From Sandaracinaceae bacterium (GTDB taxonomy: Bacteria; Myxococcota_A; Polyangia; Polyangiales; JADJQN01): a stretch of 64,000 nucleotides of DNA. Positions 1 to 9,132 of the stretch are shown here, piece after piece. A program made the translations under genes and the position numbers. The number at the start of each line of letters is the position of its first letter. Within the stretch, counting starts at the first letter, position 1. The notes below the pieces were generated by a model that was not told where the DNA came from, did not search any database, and saw only the letters and a list, made by a program, of their open reading frames with translations. Where the stretch lies: NCBI GenBank assembly GCA_016712745.1, contig JADJQN010000015.1, forward strand, positions 434,001 through 498,000. The letters run 5' to 3'.

Positions 1-643
1 CGAGGTCATCGGCCAGCGCCTGCTGAAATGCGATGTCGGTCGGAAGCGGCTCTGCGGTGGCCTCCGGAAGCAGTTCGGTCTGCAGCGCTTCGGCGTGCGC
101 GGCGAAGGTGGGAATGCCCGTTACTTGCACGCCATTGCGAACCGCGAGATCGACCAAGCGATCGGCGGTCGACATACGCGTTCGCTTGTTCTTGTATAGC
201 GCTTCGATGATCTCAGGCGCTGCGAGCAAGCGAGCTTCGTTGGTAGCAATGCGCTCCGCCAAGGATTCGCTGGCCGTATGCGCAATGCGCTCGACGGTGA
301 CATCGCTCGTTGCGTGATTTGCAACGATGCGCTCCTGTGCATTTACGTTGTTCACGAGGCGAGCGACCGCATCGAGAACTGAGGGATGGAGAATCTCGTC
401 GCACGCGCTGAGCAATACGCCTTCGGGCAACTTGCTAAGGCTCGCCGTCGCAGCTTCCGCAATCGCCGGCGTCGCGTCCGCCGACAGCTGTGCCAGAACC
501 GTCAGGAGATCGCCGCCTTTGACAGGCACCAATCCTTTGGCGGCCATCGTTCGCGCGGGCACTGGCGCACTCGGGTCGCAAAAACGCCGCAGGGAGGCTG
601 GCAGAGCCTCGAGGGGCAGCGGCAGGGGCGCGAGCGGCGTCAT
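1..643 (-). CDS. Unrecognised conserved-looking protein, N-terminal part (runs off left edge)
   Basis: The minus strand is open without a stop from an ATG at 643 to the window edge, 214 codons, so only the N-terminal part is visible. The translation begins MTPLAPLPLPLEAL. It is Ala/Leu/Glu-rich and looks alpha-helical, with segments such as AIAEAATASLSKLP, HPSVLDAVARLV and PEIIEALYKNKRTRMSTADR that resemble HEAT-like or other helical repeats. There is no signal peptide or membrane segment at the start, so it is probably cytoplasmic. I do not recognise the family. The plus-strand ORFs over the same interval have poor composition and are shadows. The gene is divergent from the lipoprotein that starts at 896. 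Confidence 0.7.
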   Translation of the reverse strand, partial: MTPLAPLPLPLEALPASLRRFCDPSAPVPARTMAAKGLVPVKGGDLLTVLAQLSADATPAIAEAATASLSKLPEGVLLSACDEILHPSVLDAVARLVNNVNAQERIVANHATSDVTVERIAHTASESLAERIATNEARLLAAPEIIEALYKNKRTRMSTADRLVDLAVRNGVQVTGIPTFAAHAEALQTELLPEATAEPLPTDIAFQQALADDL

Positions 644-895
644 TAAGAAAGTCCCATACCGATCGCCGAGCCCAAGCGTCAAGCCTGATAGCTCGAATTC
701 GCCGGATTATCAGGCTCCAAAGCCGCCTTGGGGGTTAAGTATGCCGTAGGCGCGAGGATCCGCGCGCCGTGTGGTTGCATGTGCTCTCTTCGTGTCATAC
801 TCAAGCGCTTTGAGCGGGGCGGGGTCGACCGGTTCGCTTTCTTTTGGGTGCGTGTGGGCGTGCCCGTCTTATTTACCGAGGGAGCTCCGTTTAGA

Positions 896-2968
896 ATGCG
901 TTCCGTCCCCTTCCGCCTGCGAGTCGGTGTGCTCGCCTTTGCCCTTGTTGGCGCTGGGTTTGGTTGTGGCGACGGGCCAGCAGCCGACACTGACGGCAGC
1001 GTCGCGGACGGTTCGATCGACGCCCCCGGTTTCGATTTCGGCACTCCGGACATGGGCACCACGTGCACCACAAACGAAGAGTGCGACGACGACATCAGCT
1101 GCACGCGCGACCTTTGCGATCGCGGCTACTGCCGCAACTCGATCGACTTGAGCGTCTGCGCTGACGACGTATTCTGCAACGGTGTCGAGCAGTGCGACTT
1201 GGTGCGCGGCTGCATCCCCGGTCCGCCTGAAGCTTGCAATGACGATGACGTTTGCACCCTCGACGCGTGCGATGAGCCCAGCAAATCCTGCATGCACGCG
1301 CCGCGTGATTTCGACGAAGACGGCGAAGCCGACTGGCACTGTGAAGGCGGCACTGACTGCGATGATCGCAACCCATCGCGTGGTATGGACGTCGCGGAGA
1401 TTTGCGGCGACACGGTCGACAACAACTGCAACGAATCGGTTGACGAAATGCCTTGTGGCCGTCCCGCAAACGACGATTGCTCGGACCCGCTCGACATCAG
1501 CGCAGGCGGCACGTTCACGACGACCACCATCGGCACTACACCGGACTTCACTGTGAGCTGCGGCTCCACGGGCTGGAAGGACGTTGTTGCGACGTTCACC
1601 CTCACCGAAGCGCATGACGTGCAGATTGAAGGCTCGAGCTCGACGGCTGTTGTGTCGATGTCGTTGCGGAGCACCTGCGACGGCGGCACCGAAACCGAAT
1701 GCGCGTCGGGCTTCCCCGGTCTCCTGCGCCGCCGCAATCTCGCGGCCGGCACTTACTTCGTCGTGATTTCGACGTCGTCGCCGAGCGCTGTCGTGGTGAC
1801 AGCAGCCTTTACGGATCCCACGAGCAATCCTACGAACGAAACCTGCACGGCTCCGACCGACGTCAGCGCGGGCGGCCATTTCCTCGGGAGCTTCGTGGAT
1901 GTGACCAACGACCTTAGTCTGTCGTGCAACGCAGGCATTGCGCCGGACCTCGTCTACACGTTCACCATCGACACGCAAAAAGACGTCGCCATTCGCGCGA
2001 CTTCGCCGACCGCCGACACCATCGTCACGGCGCTGCGCTCGACATGTGCGGGCACCGACTTGCGTTGCACGGGGGGCGCGCCTCTTGCGACGAACGTGCA
2101 CTCGTTGGATGCCGGCACCTACTTCATCGTGCTCGAAGGGCCTAGCTACACAGAGATCGATTTCGATCTCGAAGTGGTGTTCTCAGAGCCGACTGCGCCG
2201 CCAGCGGGCGATACATGCGGAAGCGCAATCCCGCTCACCCTCGGCATGACGACGCTCGGCGTACTCTCCGACAAGGAAGACGACCTCGCTATCTCGTGTG
2301 GCTATCAGCACGGGGACGCGATCTACTCGTTCACGCTCAGCGAGACGCAAGATGTGACTGTGGTGGTCGATGGTGCGACCCGCTACATGAACGCGGCGAT
2401 AACTCCGACGTGCGGCGGTGCTACCTCGGCGGAGATTCGTTGCTCGTCCGGCTCTCCTTCGCGTTCGCGTCTGCGCAGCCTCGGCGCTGGCACCTACTAC
2501 GTCGTGGTTGAGTCCTACGGCGGTTCGAGCTTCCAGATTTCGGTGGATGCCACGGATCCGACGCCGCTCACGCCCGCAACCGGCAACGATATCTGCGGCA
2601 CAGCGGTGACGATTCCTGAAACGGGCGGCTTCTATAGCGGTGACACGTCGGGACTTAACAACGACTACACCGGTTCGTGCGGTAGTAGCGCCGAGTCCAA
2701 GGACGCGGCGTTTGTGCTCGTACTTACAAGCTCGAAGCATGTCGTGGCGAGTACGACAGGCTCGGCATTTGATTCAGTGCTGCTCCTTCAGTCGGCACCT
2801 TGCGGCACCGGCCGCGAGATTGAGTGCGACGATGACGACGCAGGCGAGGGCGGCGATTCGCTCATCGAGCGCACTCTCGAAGCAGGGACTTACTACTTTA
2901 TCGTAGATGGGTTTGGTACGGGGAACGCAGGCGCGTATTTCCTCGAAGTGGTTGTGACGGATCCGTAA
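896..2968 (+). CDS. Lipoprotein with MopE-type Cys/Asp repeats and four PPC-like beta domains
   Basis: A predicted surface lipoprotein of 690 aa. The ATG at 896 is preferred over upstream in-frame starts because it gives a signal peptide with a lipobox ending at Cys24 (GFGC) and has a GAGGGA motif 11 bases upstream. Residues about 45-200 are Cys-rich with Asp-rich loops (NEECDDDISC, GDTVDNNCNESVDEMPC) like the MopE putative metal-binding motif. Four repeats of about 115 aa follow. Each begins NDxC or NETC and ends with an AGTYFVVI-like strand, which resembles pre-peptidase C-terminal (PPC) beta-sandwich domains. No catalytic domain is seen. It is followed 13 bases later by a paralogue of the same architecture. 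Function unknown; a Ca2+-binding surface or matrix role is inference. Confidence 0.85.
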   Translation: MRSVPFRLRVGVLAFALVGAGFGCGDGPAADTDGSVADGSIDAPGFDFGTPDMGTTCTTNEECDDDISCTRDLCDRGYCRNSIDLSVCADDVFCNGVEQCDLVRGCIPGPPEACNDDDVCTLDACDEPSKSCMHAPRDFDEDGEADWHCEGGTDCDDRNPSRGMDVAEICGDTVDNNCNESVDEMPCGRPANDDCSDPLDISAGGTFTTTTIGTTPDFTVSCGSTGWKDVVATFTLTEAHDVQIEGSSSTAVVSMSLRSTCDGGTETECASGFPGLLRRRNLAAGTYFVVISTSSPSAVVVTAAFTDPTSNPTNETCTAPTDVSAGGHFLGSFVDVTNDLSLSCNAGIAPDLVYTFTIDTQKDVAIRATSPTADTIVTALRSTCAGTDLRCTGGAPLATNVHSLDAGTYFIVLEGPSYTEIDFDLEVVFSEPTAPPAGDTCGSAIPLTLGMTTLGVLSDKEDDLAISCGYQHGDAIYSFTLSETQDVTVVVDGATRYMNAAITPTCGGATSAEIRCSSGSPSRSRLRSLGAGTYYVVVESYGGSSFQISVDATDPTPLTPATGNDICGTAVTIPETGGFYSGDTSGLNNDYTGSCGSSAESKDAAFVLVLTSSKHVVASTTGSAFDSVLLLQSAPCGTGREIECDDDDAGEGGDSLIERTLEAGTYYFIVDGFGTGNAGAYFLEVVVTDP

Positions 2969-2981
2969 ATCGGAGCATTTG

Positions 2982-5177
2982 ATGCGTAACGTTTGGTTGA
3001 TTCTTGGTCTTTCGATGATGGCGCTTCTTGCGTTCGGCTGTACGCGTGCGAGCGACTTACAAATCCCCGATTCGGGCTTCCGCCTGGACGCGGGGCCGCC
3101 GACGGATATGTTCGTCGCGCCGGATCTCTTCAGTTTCCCCGACGCATCTGTCGACACGTGCGACCCCACGCAAATGGGCATGACGATCGGTGATTCGTGT
3201 TCCGGCAACTCCGAATGCGACGACGGCTGCTTCTGCAACGGTATCGAAGTGTGCACGGCAAATGTGTGCGCGGTTGGTGCGGCGGCGTGCGCCGACACAG
3301 TTGAGTGTACCGAGGACGTCTGCCTCGAAGAAGTCGACCGCTGCTTCTTCCAGCCGCGCGCGGACATGTGCTCCGATGGCGATGCGTGCAACGGAACTGA
3401 GGTTTGCGACACGACAGTCGGCTGCGTCGAGGCGCTTGACCCGTATTGCAACGATGAGAACTCCTGCACGATCGACTCGTGCGATACCGCTCTCGGCTGC
3501 GTGTTCTCGCCGCGCGACATTGACAATGACGGACACATCGACGGCCGTTGCGGCGGCGACGACTGCGACGACGATCCGCGCTACGGCACCATGATCTATC
3601 CGGGCGCGACCGAAGTTTGCACCAACCGACGCGACGACGATTGCGACGGCCTCCGCGACTACCTCGATACGAGCTGCATTCCTACCAACGAGACCTGCGA
3701 AACTGCGCAGCTCATCGCGGGAGCGGGAACGTACTCGGCCTCGACCCGCTCGCTCGCGAGCAACTACACGCTCAGCTGCGGCTCGGCTGGAGCGGACGCT
3801 GTGTTTGCGTTCACCCTTACCGAAGCCAAAGATGTTCGCGTTTCGGCGTCGGGCGGCACCGGTACCACTTCGATTGCGATTCGATCTGCGGCGGGCTGTT
3901 CGGGTACGACAGACATTCGGTGTGGCTCGGGCACTGCCGCTTCCGCTCTGGGGCGCAACCTTGCTCCAGGCGACTACACCATCATCGTCAAGACAGCGAC
4001 GGCAGTCGCCTTCGATCTCGTCGTTGCAGTCGACGACCCGACCACCGTACCTCCGGTTGACACATGCGCCGCGGGCACGCTCGATATCTCGGCGGGTGGA
4101 ACCTTCATGGGCAACTTCGAGGACGTAAACAACGACTACGTCTTGGGCTGTCATGCGGGCGCGTTCAAAGACGCGGCATACTTGCTGGTGCTTCCAAGCC
4201 CCAAGGACGTCACCATCACGGCGACGACCGGCTCCGACACCTACATCTCGCTCATGACCGACTGCACGAACGCAACCACGGCGCTCAACTGCCAGCACGA
4301 AGTGAATACGACCTTGCGTCGCCGTTCCCTTCCGGCCGGCACGTATTACGTGGTCGTCGAGTCAGCGAGCATGACGGCGATGAGTTGGACGCTCAATGCC
4401 ACCATCACCGATCCAATGACTACGCCGGCGGGCGACAGCTGCTCGTCGGCGATCGACATCACCTCAGCATCGGGGACCATCGCGGTCGCGGACATGTCCC
4501 ACGATTCCGGGACGGCGTGCGGCGGCATGGCCACCTCGCAGCGCGACGGTTACTTCCGCTTCACTACGACTACGGTTCGCGACGTCACCGTCACGACGAT
4601 GTTCCCCGGCACGAGCGGCAACTTCGTTTCGTTGCAGGCCGCGTGCGGTGCGCCGCCGAGTGAGTTGCGTTGCCGCACTTCATCCACCACCGATTCGCAA
4701 ACCTATCGCAGCCTGCCCGCTGGCACCTACTACGTGGCCGTCGTCGCATCCGGCACCACGGGCAACGTGGTCTCGTCCATCGTGACGGGGCCGCCGACGC
4801 CGGTTCCGCCGAACGACCAGTGCGGTGGCGCCATCAACGTGAGTGCGGCCAGCACGGTGCGTAACGACACGCTCATCGACTTCAACGATGACGTCGCGGG
4901 CGGCAGCTGCGGTGGGTTCTCGGCGCCAGATGCCATCTATACGTTCACGTTGACGAGCACGAAGCTTGTCTCCGTCAATGCGACTCGCCCGACACCCGGT
5001 GCGATGTATGTCGTGTTGCGCAATACCTGTGCACCGTCAGGCGCCGATGTCTCATGCAACACCGCCTCCATGACGGCCGGCTTTGCGCAGACGCTACCTG
5101 CTGGGACCTACTTCCTGATTGTCGAGACGGTCCCGAGCAGTCCGACCGACTTCCAGCTCGTGATGCACATCGACTGA
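2982..5177 (+). CDS. Paralogous MopE/PPC-type lipoprotein
   Basis: A predicted lipoprotein of 731 aa. The ATG at 2982 follows a CGGAG Shine-Dalgarno motif and gives a signal peptide with a lipobox Cys at residue 20 (AFGC). The layout matches the gene before it. An N-terminal Cys/Asp-rich region (CDDGCFCNG, DICDIDNDGHIDG-like loops, ATEVCTNRRDDDCDG) has MopE-type putative metal-binding motifs. Four PPC-like repeats follow, starting TNETC, PVDTC, AGDSC and PNDQC, each with a terminal (P/A)AGTYY(V/I)VV strand. The two genes are adjacent, co-directional and 13 bases apart, so they most likely arose by tandem duplication and are co-transcribed. No enzymatic domain is visible. Confidence 0.85.
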   Translation: MRNVWLILGLSMMALLAFGCTRASDLQIPDSGFRLDAGPPTDMFVAPDLFSFPDASVDTCDPTQMGMTIGDSCSGNSECDDGCFCNGIEVCTANVCAVGAAACADTVECTEDVCLEEVDRCFFQPRADMCSDGDACNGTEVCDTTVGCVEALDPYCNDENSCTIDSCDTALGCVFSPRDIDNDGHIDGRCGGDDCDDDPRYGTMIYPGATEVCTNRRDDDCDGLRDYLDTSCIPTNETCETAQLIAGAGTYSASTRSLASNYTLSCGSAGADAVFAFTLTEAKDVRVSASGGTGTTSIAIRSAAGCSGTTDIRCGSGTAASALGRNLAPGDYTIIVKTATAVAFDLVVAVDDPTTVPPVDTCAAGTLDISAGGTFMGNFEDVNNDYVLGCHAGAFKDAAYLLVLPSPKDVTITATTGSDTYISLMTDCTNATTALNCQHEVNTTLRRRSLPAGTYYVVVESASMTAMSWTLNATITDPMTTPAGDSCSSAIDITSASGTIAVADMSHDSGTACGGMATSQRDGYFRFTTTTVRDVTVTTMFPGTSGNFVSLQAACGAPPSELRCRTSSTTDSQTYRSLPAGTYYVAVVASGTTGNVVSSIVTGPPTPVPPNDQCGGAINVSAASTVRNDTLIDFNDDVAGGSCGGFSAPDAIYTFTLTSTKLVSVNATRPTPGAMYVVLRNTCAPSGADVSCNTASMTAGFAQTLPAGTYFLIVETVPSSPTDFQLVMHID

Positions 5178-5180
5178 ACC

Positions 5181-6305
5181 TTGTGTAGCTCACGCGCATC
5201 GCTGGCTGTCTTCGCGTTCCTTTGCCTTCTTCCGAGTCTCGCTTCCGCTCAACGGCGTTTGCCGTTGGGGCGGGAAGCTTGGGCTGACGTCGAGGGCGAG
5301 GGCATTCGCGGCATCACGATTGGCCCAATCGAATCATCGCAGCAGCCGGGGCGTGGCTACGGCACCGACTATAGCAACGCGCTGCTGGATGAGCTTGAGC
5401 CGATGGGCGTGAACTGGGTGAGTCTCACGCCATTCGCCCGCATCTGGTCACTTCGCAGCACCGAGATCCTCATGGACTTCGAGGCCCCTTACGAAGAGAA
5501 CCGAGCAGCGGTGCGGCGCATGGTCGAGCAAGCGCATGCGCACCACATGAAGGCGCTGATCATTCCCCACCTCTGGGTCGAGACCGACGGGTGGCGGGGC
5601 GAGATCGATCCCGGCACGCCACAAGGCTGGGCTGAGTTTCAGGATTCGTATCGGGCGTTCGTGCTTGCCTGGGCACGCGATGCTGAGCTCGTACACGCGG
5701 ACGCGTTGTCAATCGGCGTCGAGTGCAAGTCGTGGTCGTGGCGCTTCCCGCAGTTTTGGCGCTCGTTCATTCACAATATCCGGCAAGTCTTCTCGGGATA
5801 CCTGACTTACAGCGCGAACTGGGACGAAGTCGACAACGCGGTGTTTTGGGATCAGCTCGATCTCATCGGCATCAACGCCTTTTACCCGCTGGCGGACCAC
5901 AACGGTGCGACCTACGCGGAGTATGTAGAGGGAGCGCGACGCGCACGCGAATCGGTCGCCGAATCGTCTCGCGTTTTATCGATGCCGGTCCTCTTCGTGG
6001 AAGTTGGCTACACCTCACGTCGCGATTCCGCGATTGAGCCCTGGCTCTGGCCGGACAATATGCAGAACGTCGTCTACGACGAAGTGGAACCCATGCGCGC
6101 GCTCGCGGCGATCTTTGAAGTCTTCTTGCCCCAGCGTTGGTTCACGGGCTTCTTCGTTTGGCGCTACTACGCGAACCTCGACGATGTTTCGCAAGAGCGC
6201 ATCTTCGGCTTCTCGCCCCACGGCAAGCTCGCTGCGCCTTTCCTTAGCGAAGTGTTTCATGAAGCGTGGGCTGTCGACCGCGAGCGCACCTACACTGTGC
6301 GCTGA
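5181..6305 (+). CDS. Secreted glycoside hydrolase, GH113-like TIM barrel
   Basis: A 374-aa protein with a cleavable signal peptide ending ASA-QR near residue 23. No ATG lies in the signal region, so the start is taken as TTG at 5181, three bases after the preceding stop, with no clear Shine-Dalgarno motif. The fold and motifs fit GH113 beta-mannanase-like TIM barrels: ITIGP near residue 46, IIPHLWVE near 127, SIGVECKSW with a candidate acid/base Glu181, INAFYPL near 231, and LFVEVGYTSR with a candidate nucleophile Glu274. The substrate is not deducible; beta-mannan or a related polysaccharide is a family-based guess. Location directly after the two surface lipoproteins suggests joint expression. 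Confidence 0.75.
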   Translation: MCSSRASLAVFAFLCLLPSLASAQRRLPLGREAWADVEGEGIRGITIGPIESSQQPGRGYGTDYSNALLDELEPMGVNWVSLTPFARIWSLRSTEILMDFEAPYEENRAAVRRMVEQAHAHHMKALIIPHLWVETDGWRGEIDPGTPQGWAEFQDSYRAFVLAWARDAELVHADALSIGVECKSWSWRFPQFWRSFIHNIRQVFSGYLTYSANWDEVDNAVFWDQLDLIGINAFYPLADHNGATYAEYVEGARRARESVAESSRVLSMPVLFVEVGYTSRRDSAIEPWLWPDNMQNVVYDEVEPMRALAAIFEVFLPQRWFTGFFVWRYYANLDDVSQERIFGFSPHGKLAAPFLSEVFHEAWAVDRERTYTVR

Positions 6306-6344
6306 TTTTTTGTTCTCTGATCCTGCATCTGGCAGGTTCGGGGT

Positions 6345-7190
6345 ATGACGAAACGTGGCGGCGGCGGCGAAACGATCGACAACGTGATTCGTCCGTTTTC
6401 GTTCTTCCGTTCGGGAGCTCGAAACGATACGTCGACAGCCCAGAAGCCGATTCTGGTTCTGGAGGATGTCTTCAAGTACTTCCGCGAGGATAAGCCAGTC
6501 CTTCGCGGCGTAAACCTTACGGTTGAGCGGGGTGAATTCGTTTTCATCACCGGCCCAAGCGGCGCGGGCAAGAGCACGCTCCTTCAGCTCATCTATCGAA
6601 AGCACACTGTCGACGAAGGTCGCTTGCTCTTTTGCGGACGCGACGTTGGGCGTCTCACGCGGGAATCGATCCCCTTCCTGCGCCGCAACCTCGGCGTGGT
6701 TTTTCAAGACTTCAAAGTGATTCAGCACTGGACGGTCTTCGAGAACGTTGCCGCCCCGCTCGAGATTCTCTCGATGCCGTCTCGGCTCGTGCGTTCGCGC
6801 GTAGCCGAAGCGCTTGAGCGCGTCGGTCTCGCCGGCCGCGGAGTTGATCGCACGTCAAGCCTTTCCGGTGGCGAGCAGCAACGGGTCGCAGTGGCGCGCG
6901 CAATCGTCACCGAGCCCGCACTCGTTCTCGCCGACGAGCCGACTGGCAATCTCGACCCACAACTCGCGCTCGACATCCTCACGCTCTTTGAAGAGATCAA
7001 CGACTCAGGGATCACGGTCCTTTTCGCAACCCACGATCATTCGCTTCTTGAGGCGCGACCGCATCGTCTCGTTGTTATCGATGAAGGTCGTATGTTTGAG
7101 GCGCGCGACGGTCTGCGCGAGTGGGCCGGCGCCACGGCGCGCGAGGAATCGCATTCTGACATTCGCGGCTTACGCACGGGGGTTCGCTGA
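6345..7190 (+). CDS. ftsE: Cell division ATP-binding protein FtsE
   Basis: ATPase subunit of the FtsEX complex, which couples divisome assembly to peptidoglycan hydrolysis at the inner membrane. The 281-aa protein has Walker A GPSGAGKST at about 70-78, a Q-loop in VVFQDFKV, the signature LSGGEQQR, Walker B LVLADEPTGNLD and an H-loop ATHDHS. About 33 residues at the N-terminus (KRGGGGETIDNV...) precede the usual FtsE start and are poorly conserved in appearance, so a later start is possible. The stop overlaps the ATG of ftsX by one base (TGATG), so the two are translationally coupled. Confidence 0.95.
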   Translation: MTKRGGGGETIDNVIRPFSFFRSGARNDTSTAQKPILVLEDVFKYFREDKPVLRGVNLTVERGEFVFITGPSGAGKSTLLQLIYRKHTVDEGRLLFCGRDVGRLTRESIPFLRRNLGVVFQDFKVIQHWTVFENVAAPLEILSMPSRLVRSRVAEALERVGLAGRGVDRTSSLSGGEQQRVAVARAIVTEPALVLADEPTGNLDPQLALDILTLFEEINDSGITVLFATHDHSLLEARPHRLVVIDEGRMFEARDGLREWAGATAREESHSDIRGLRTGVR

Positions 7191-8071
7191 TGGATTTGGC
7201 AACGGCATTCACACGCGCTCGCCGCGGCATGCGTGAAGACGCGCGTCTCTACGTAGTTGCTGTCTCCAGTCTCGCTGTGGCCTTCCTGTGCTTGGGCGCT
7301 TCGCTCCTGGCGATTACGAATCTCTCTCGCATGGCAGATACATGGGGCCGAAGCGGTCGCATGACTGTTTACCTGCGCGATGGCGCCCGTGAGTCGGACA
7401 TCGCCGTGCTGCAAAGCACGCTTGAGCGTCTGCCCGAAGTGCGAGGGGTTGAGCTCCTGACCGCCGCACAAGCCCGTCAGCAGTTCGTGGCAGACGCGCA
7501 AGTAGGCGGACGTCTCTCGTCGCTCCCAATCGATGCATTTCCGACATCGCTCGAGATTTCGATCGCGCCGAACACCAGTCAGGCGCGCCTGGCCGAGATC
7601 TCAAATCGCGTAGCGAACTTCGGGCCCGTCGAAGAGGTCGAAACCTACCGCAGTTTCTTCGATCGTCTGCAGACGCTGCTGAATGCTGGTCGCTCCGCCG
7701 CCGCTGCCGTCGCGTTTCTGGTACTGATCTGCGTTCTCGCGGTTGTCGGCAATACGATTCGCCTGGCCGTCGCTGGTCGCAAAGACGAGATCGAAGTGCT
7801 CAAGCTTTGCGGAGCAACCGATAGCTTCGTACGCGGTCCCTTCCTCGTGGAGGGCGCGATCCAAGGCTTTGCGGCGGCGGTCGTTGCCCTAATCGTTCTA
7901 TTTCTAGGCTTCGCGTTCCTTCGTTCGCAAGTCGACACCACCCTCTCGATGCTCACCGGCATGCGCTCTGTATTCTTGCATCCGGCGGTGGCGCTCTCGC
8001 TCATCGCGGCCGGCGCGCTTGGCGGCGCGCTGGGGAGTGCCTTCTCCCTCCGTCGGTACCTCTCCGTATGA
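7190..8071 (+). CDS. ftsX: Cell division protein FtsX (permease-like)
   Basis: Membrane partner of FtsE. The 293-aa protein has one N-terminal transmembrane helix (about 25-45), a periplasmic domain containing the typical MTVYLRDGA and LLTAAQARQQF segments, and three C-terminal membrane helices typical of FtsX/MacB-type permeases. The cytoplasmic KDEIEVLKLCGA loop that contacts the ATPase is clear. The periplasmic domain would bind the EnvC-like protein encoded next. The start overlaps the ftsE stop by one base and the end overlaps the next start by four bases (ATGA), giving a tight three-gene operon. Confidence 0.95.
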   Translation: MDLATAFTRARRGMREDARLYVVAVSSLAVAFLCLGASLLAITNLSRMADTWGRSGRMTVYLRDGARESDIAVLQSTLERLPEVRGVELLTAAQARQQFVADAQVGGRLSSLPIDAFPTSLEISIAPNTSQARLAEISNRVANFGPVEEVETYRSFFDRLQTLLNAGRSAAAAVAFLVLICVLAVVGNTIRLAVAGRKDEIEVLKLCGATDSFVRGPFLVEGAIQGFAAAVVALIVLFLGFAFLRSQVDTTLSMLTGMRSVFLHPAVALSLIAAGALGGALGSAFSLRRYLSV

Positions 8072-9087
8072 ATGCGTCGTGGCGAAATGCTCATGCAGGT
8101 CTCGCCGCGCTTCTCATTGGAGCTGTCTGCGCCGTTCCGCATGTGCACGGTCAGGACCCGGCGTCGTTCGAGCCGGATCCGCTCGTGACGCTTGAACGTC
8201 AGACAGCTGACGCGTTGCAAGTCGTCGCGCGCGGTGAAGAGCGCAAAGCGCGACTCGACGCTGAGCTTGCGGGTCTTGGCGATGCGAGGACGGCCGCTGA
8301 AGCGCGTCTCAAAAGCCGCGCTCGTGCGCTCTACCGTCTCACCCGCGCCGGAATGCTACCGCTTATGGGCGGTATTGACGCTCTCTTATCGCATATCGCA
8401 CGTGTCAATCGCTTGAAGCGCATGGTTGAACATGACGCGACGTCCTACGCGTCGCTCGCAGGTCGGGGAGCGACTCTGCACGCCGAGCTCAATGAGCTTG
8501 CGCGTGACCTCGCGCACACGCGCACGCAGGTGCGTGCGCTTGAAACACGCAAGGCCACTCTTGTCGCCGAGCGGCAAGCGCAGCCGGAGAACCCGCTCCT
8601 CACGCAGGCGAATAGCATGGGCATCGAGACACCCGTTGTGCAGCCCTCCGGCATCACCGAGTTGCCCTACGGAACTTTGCGCGTCGTTGGTGATGACGAG
8701 CCCGAAGCGGAGAATGAGTTCGAGTCCGAGCGCGGCCGTCTTTCGATGCCCGTTTCCGGAGAGATGCAGATTCGCGATGACGAAGGCCCTGGCACTGACG
8801 GTCCGGGACTCACGATTACTTTGCGCGCGAACACCTCCGTGCGTTCGGTCTCCGGTGGCCGCATTGTCTTCGCGGGCGCACACGCCAGTCACGGTCGCCT
8901 TGTGATCGTGGACCACGGCAATCGCTACTTCACCGTATATGGCGGTCTCGCCGCGGTCGACGTACGCGTTGGTGATGACGTCTCGCGCGGAGCCCGACTG
9001 GGTACGGTCGGCGGAACGAGTGATTTGCGATTCGAAGTGCGTCGTGGCACGCGCAACCTCGATCCACGCGATTGGCTCGGACTCTAA
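8068..9087 (+). CDS. EnvC-like murein hydrolase activator with degenerate LytM domain
   Basis: A 339-aa exported protein with an N-terminal signal peptide (cleavage near HGQ), a long coiled-coil region (about 35-175, e.g. LERQTADALQVVARGEER) and a C-terminal LytM/M23-type domain (about 235-339). The M23 zinc ligands look degenerate: the usual HxH near the end reads LRFEVRR. That is typical of EnvC, which activates amidases rather than cutting peptidoglycan itself. Position directly after ftsEX, with a four-base overlap with ftsX, supports a role as the periplasmic effector of FtsEX. A partner amidase is not in the window. Confidence 0.85.
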   Translation: MNASWRNAHAGLAALLIGAVCAVPHVHGQDPASFEPDPLVTLERQTADALQVVARGEERKARLDAELAGLGDARTAAEARLKSRARALYRLTRAGMLPLMGGIDALLSHIARVNRLKRMVEHDATSYASLAGRGATLHAELNELARDLAHTRTQVRALETRKATLVAERQAQPENPLLTQANSMGIETPVVQPSGITELPYGTLRVVGDDEPEAENEFESERGRLSMPVSGEMQIRDDEGPGTDGPGLTITLRANTSVRSVSGGRIVFAGAHASHGRLVIVDHGNRYFTVYGGLAAVDVRVGDDVSRGARLGTVGGTSDLRFEVRRGTRNLDPRDWLGL

Positions 9088-9132
9088 GCAGAAGCGCTCT
9101 GCCTAACCGCAGCGAATTTACGTTGGGCTGTT

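Noticed and set aside
869..2101. Long minus-strand ORF (410 aa) opposite the first lipoprotein gene
   Set aside because: It is rich in Arg/Ala and lacks motifs; the plus strand encodes a lipoprotein with clear repeats. A GC-rich antisense shadow.
3057..4298. Minus-strand ORF of 413 aa opposite the second lipoprotein
   Set aside because: Same reason: Arg/Val-rich, no domain, antisense to a well-supported gene.
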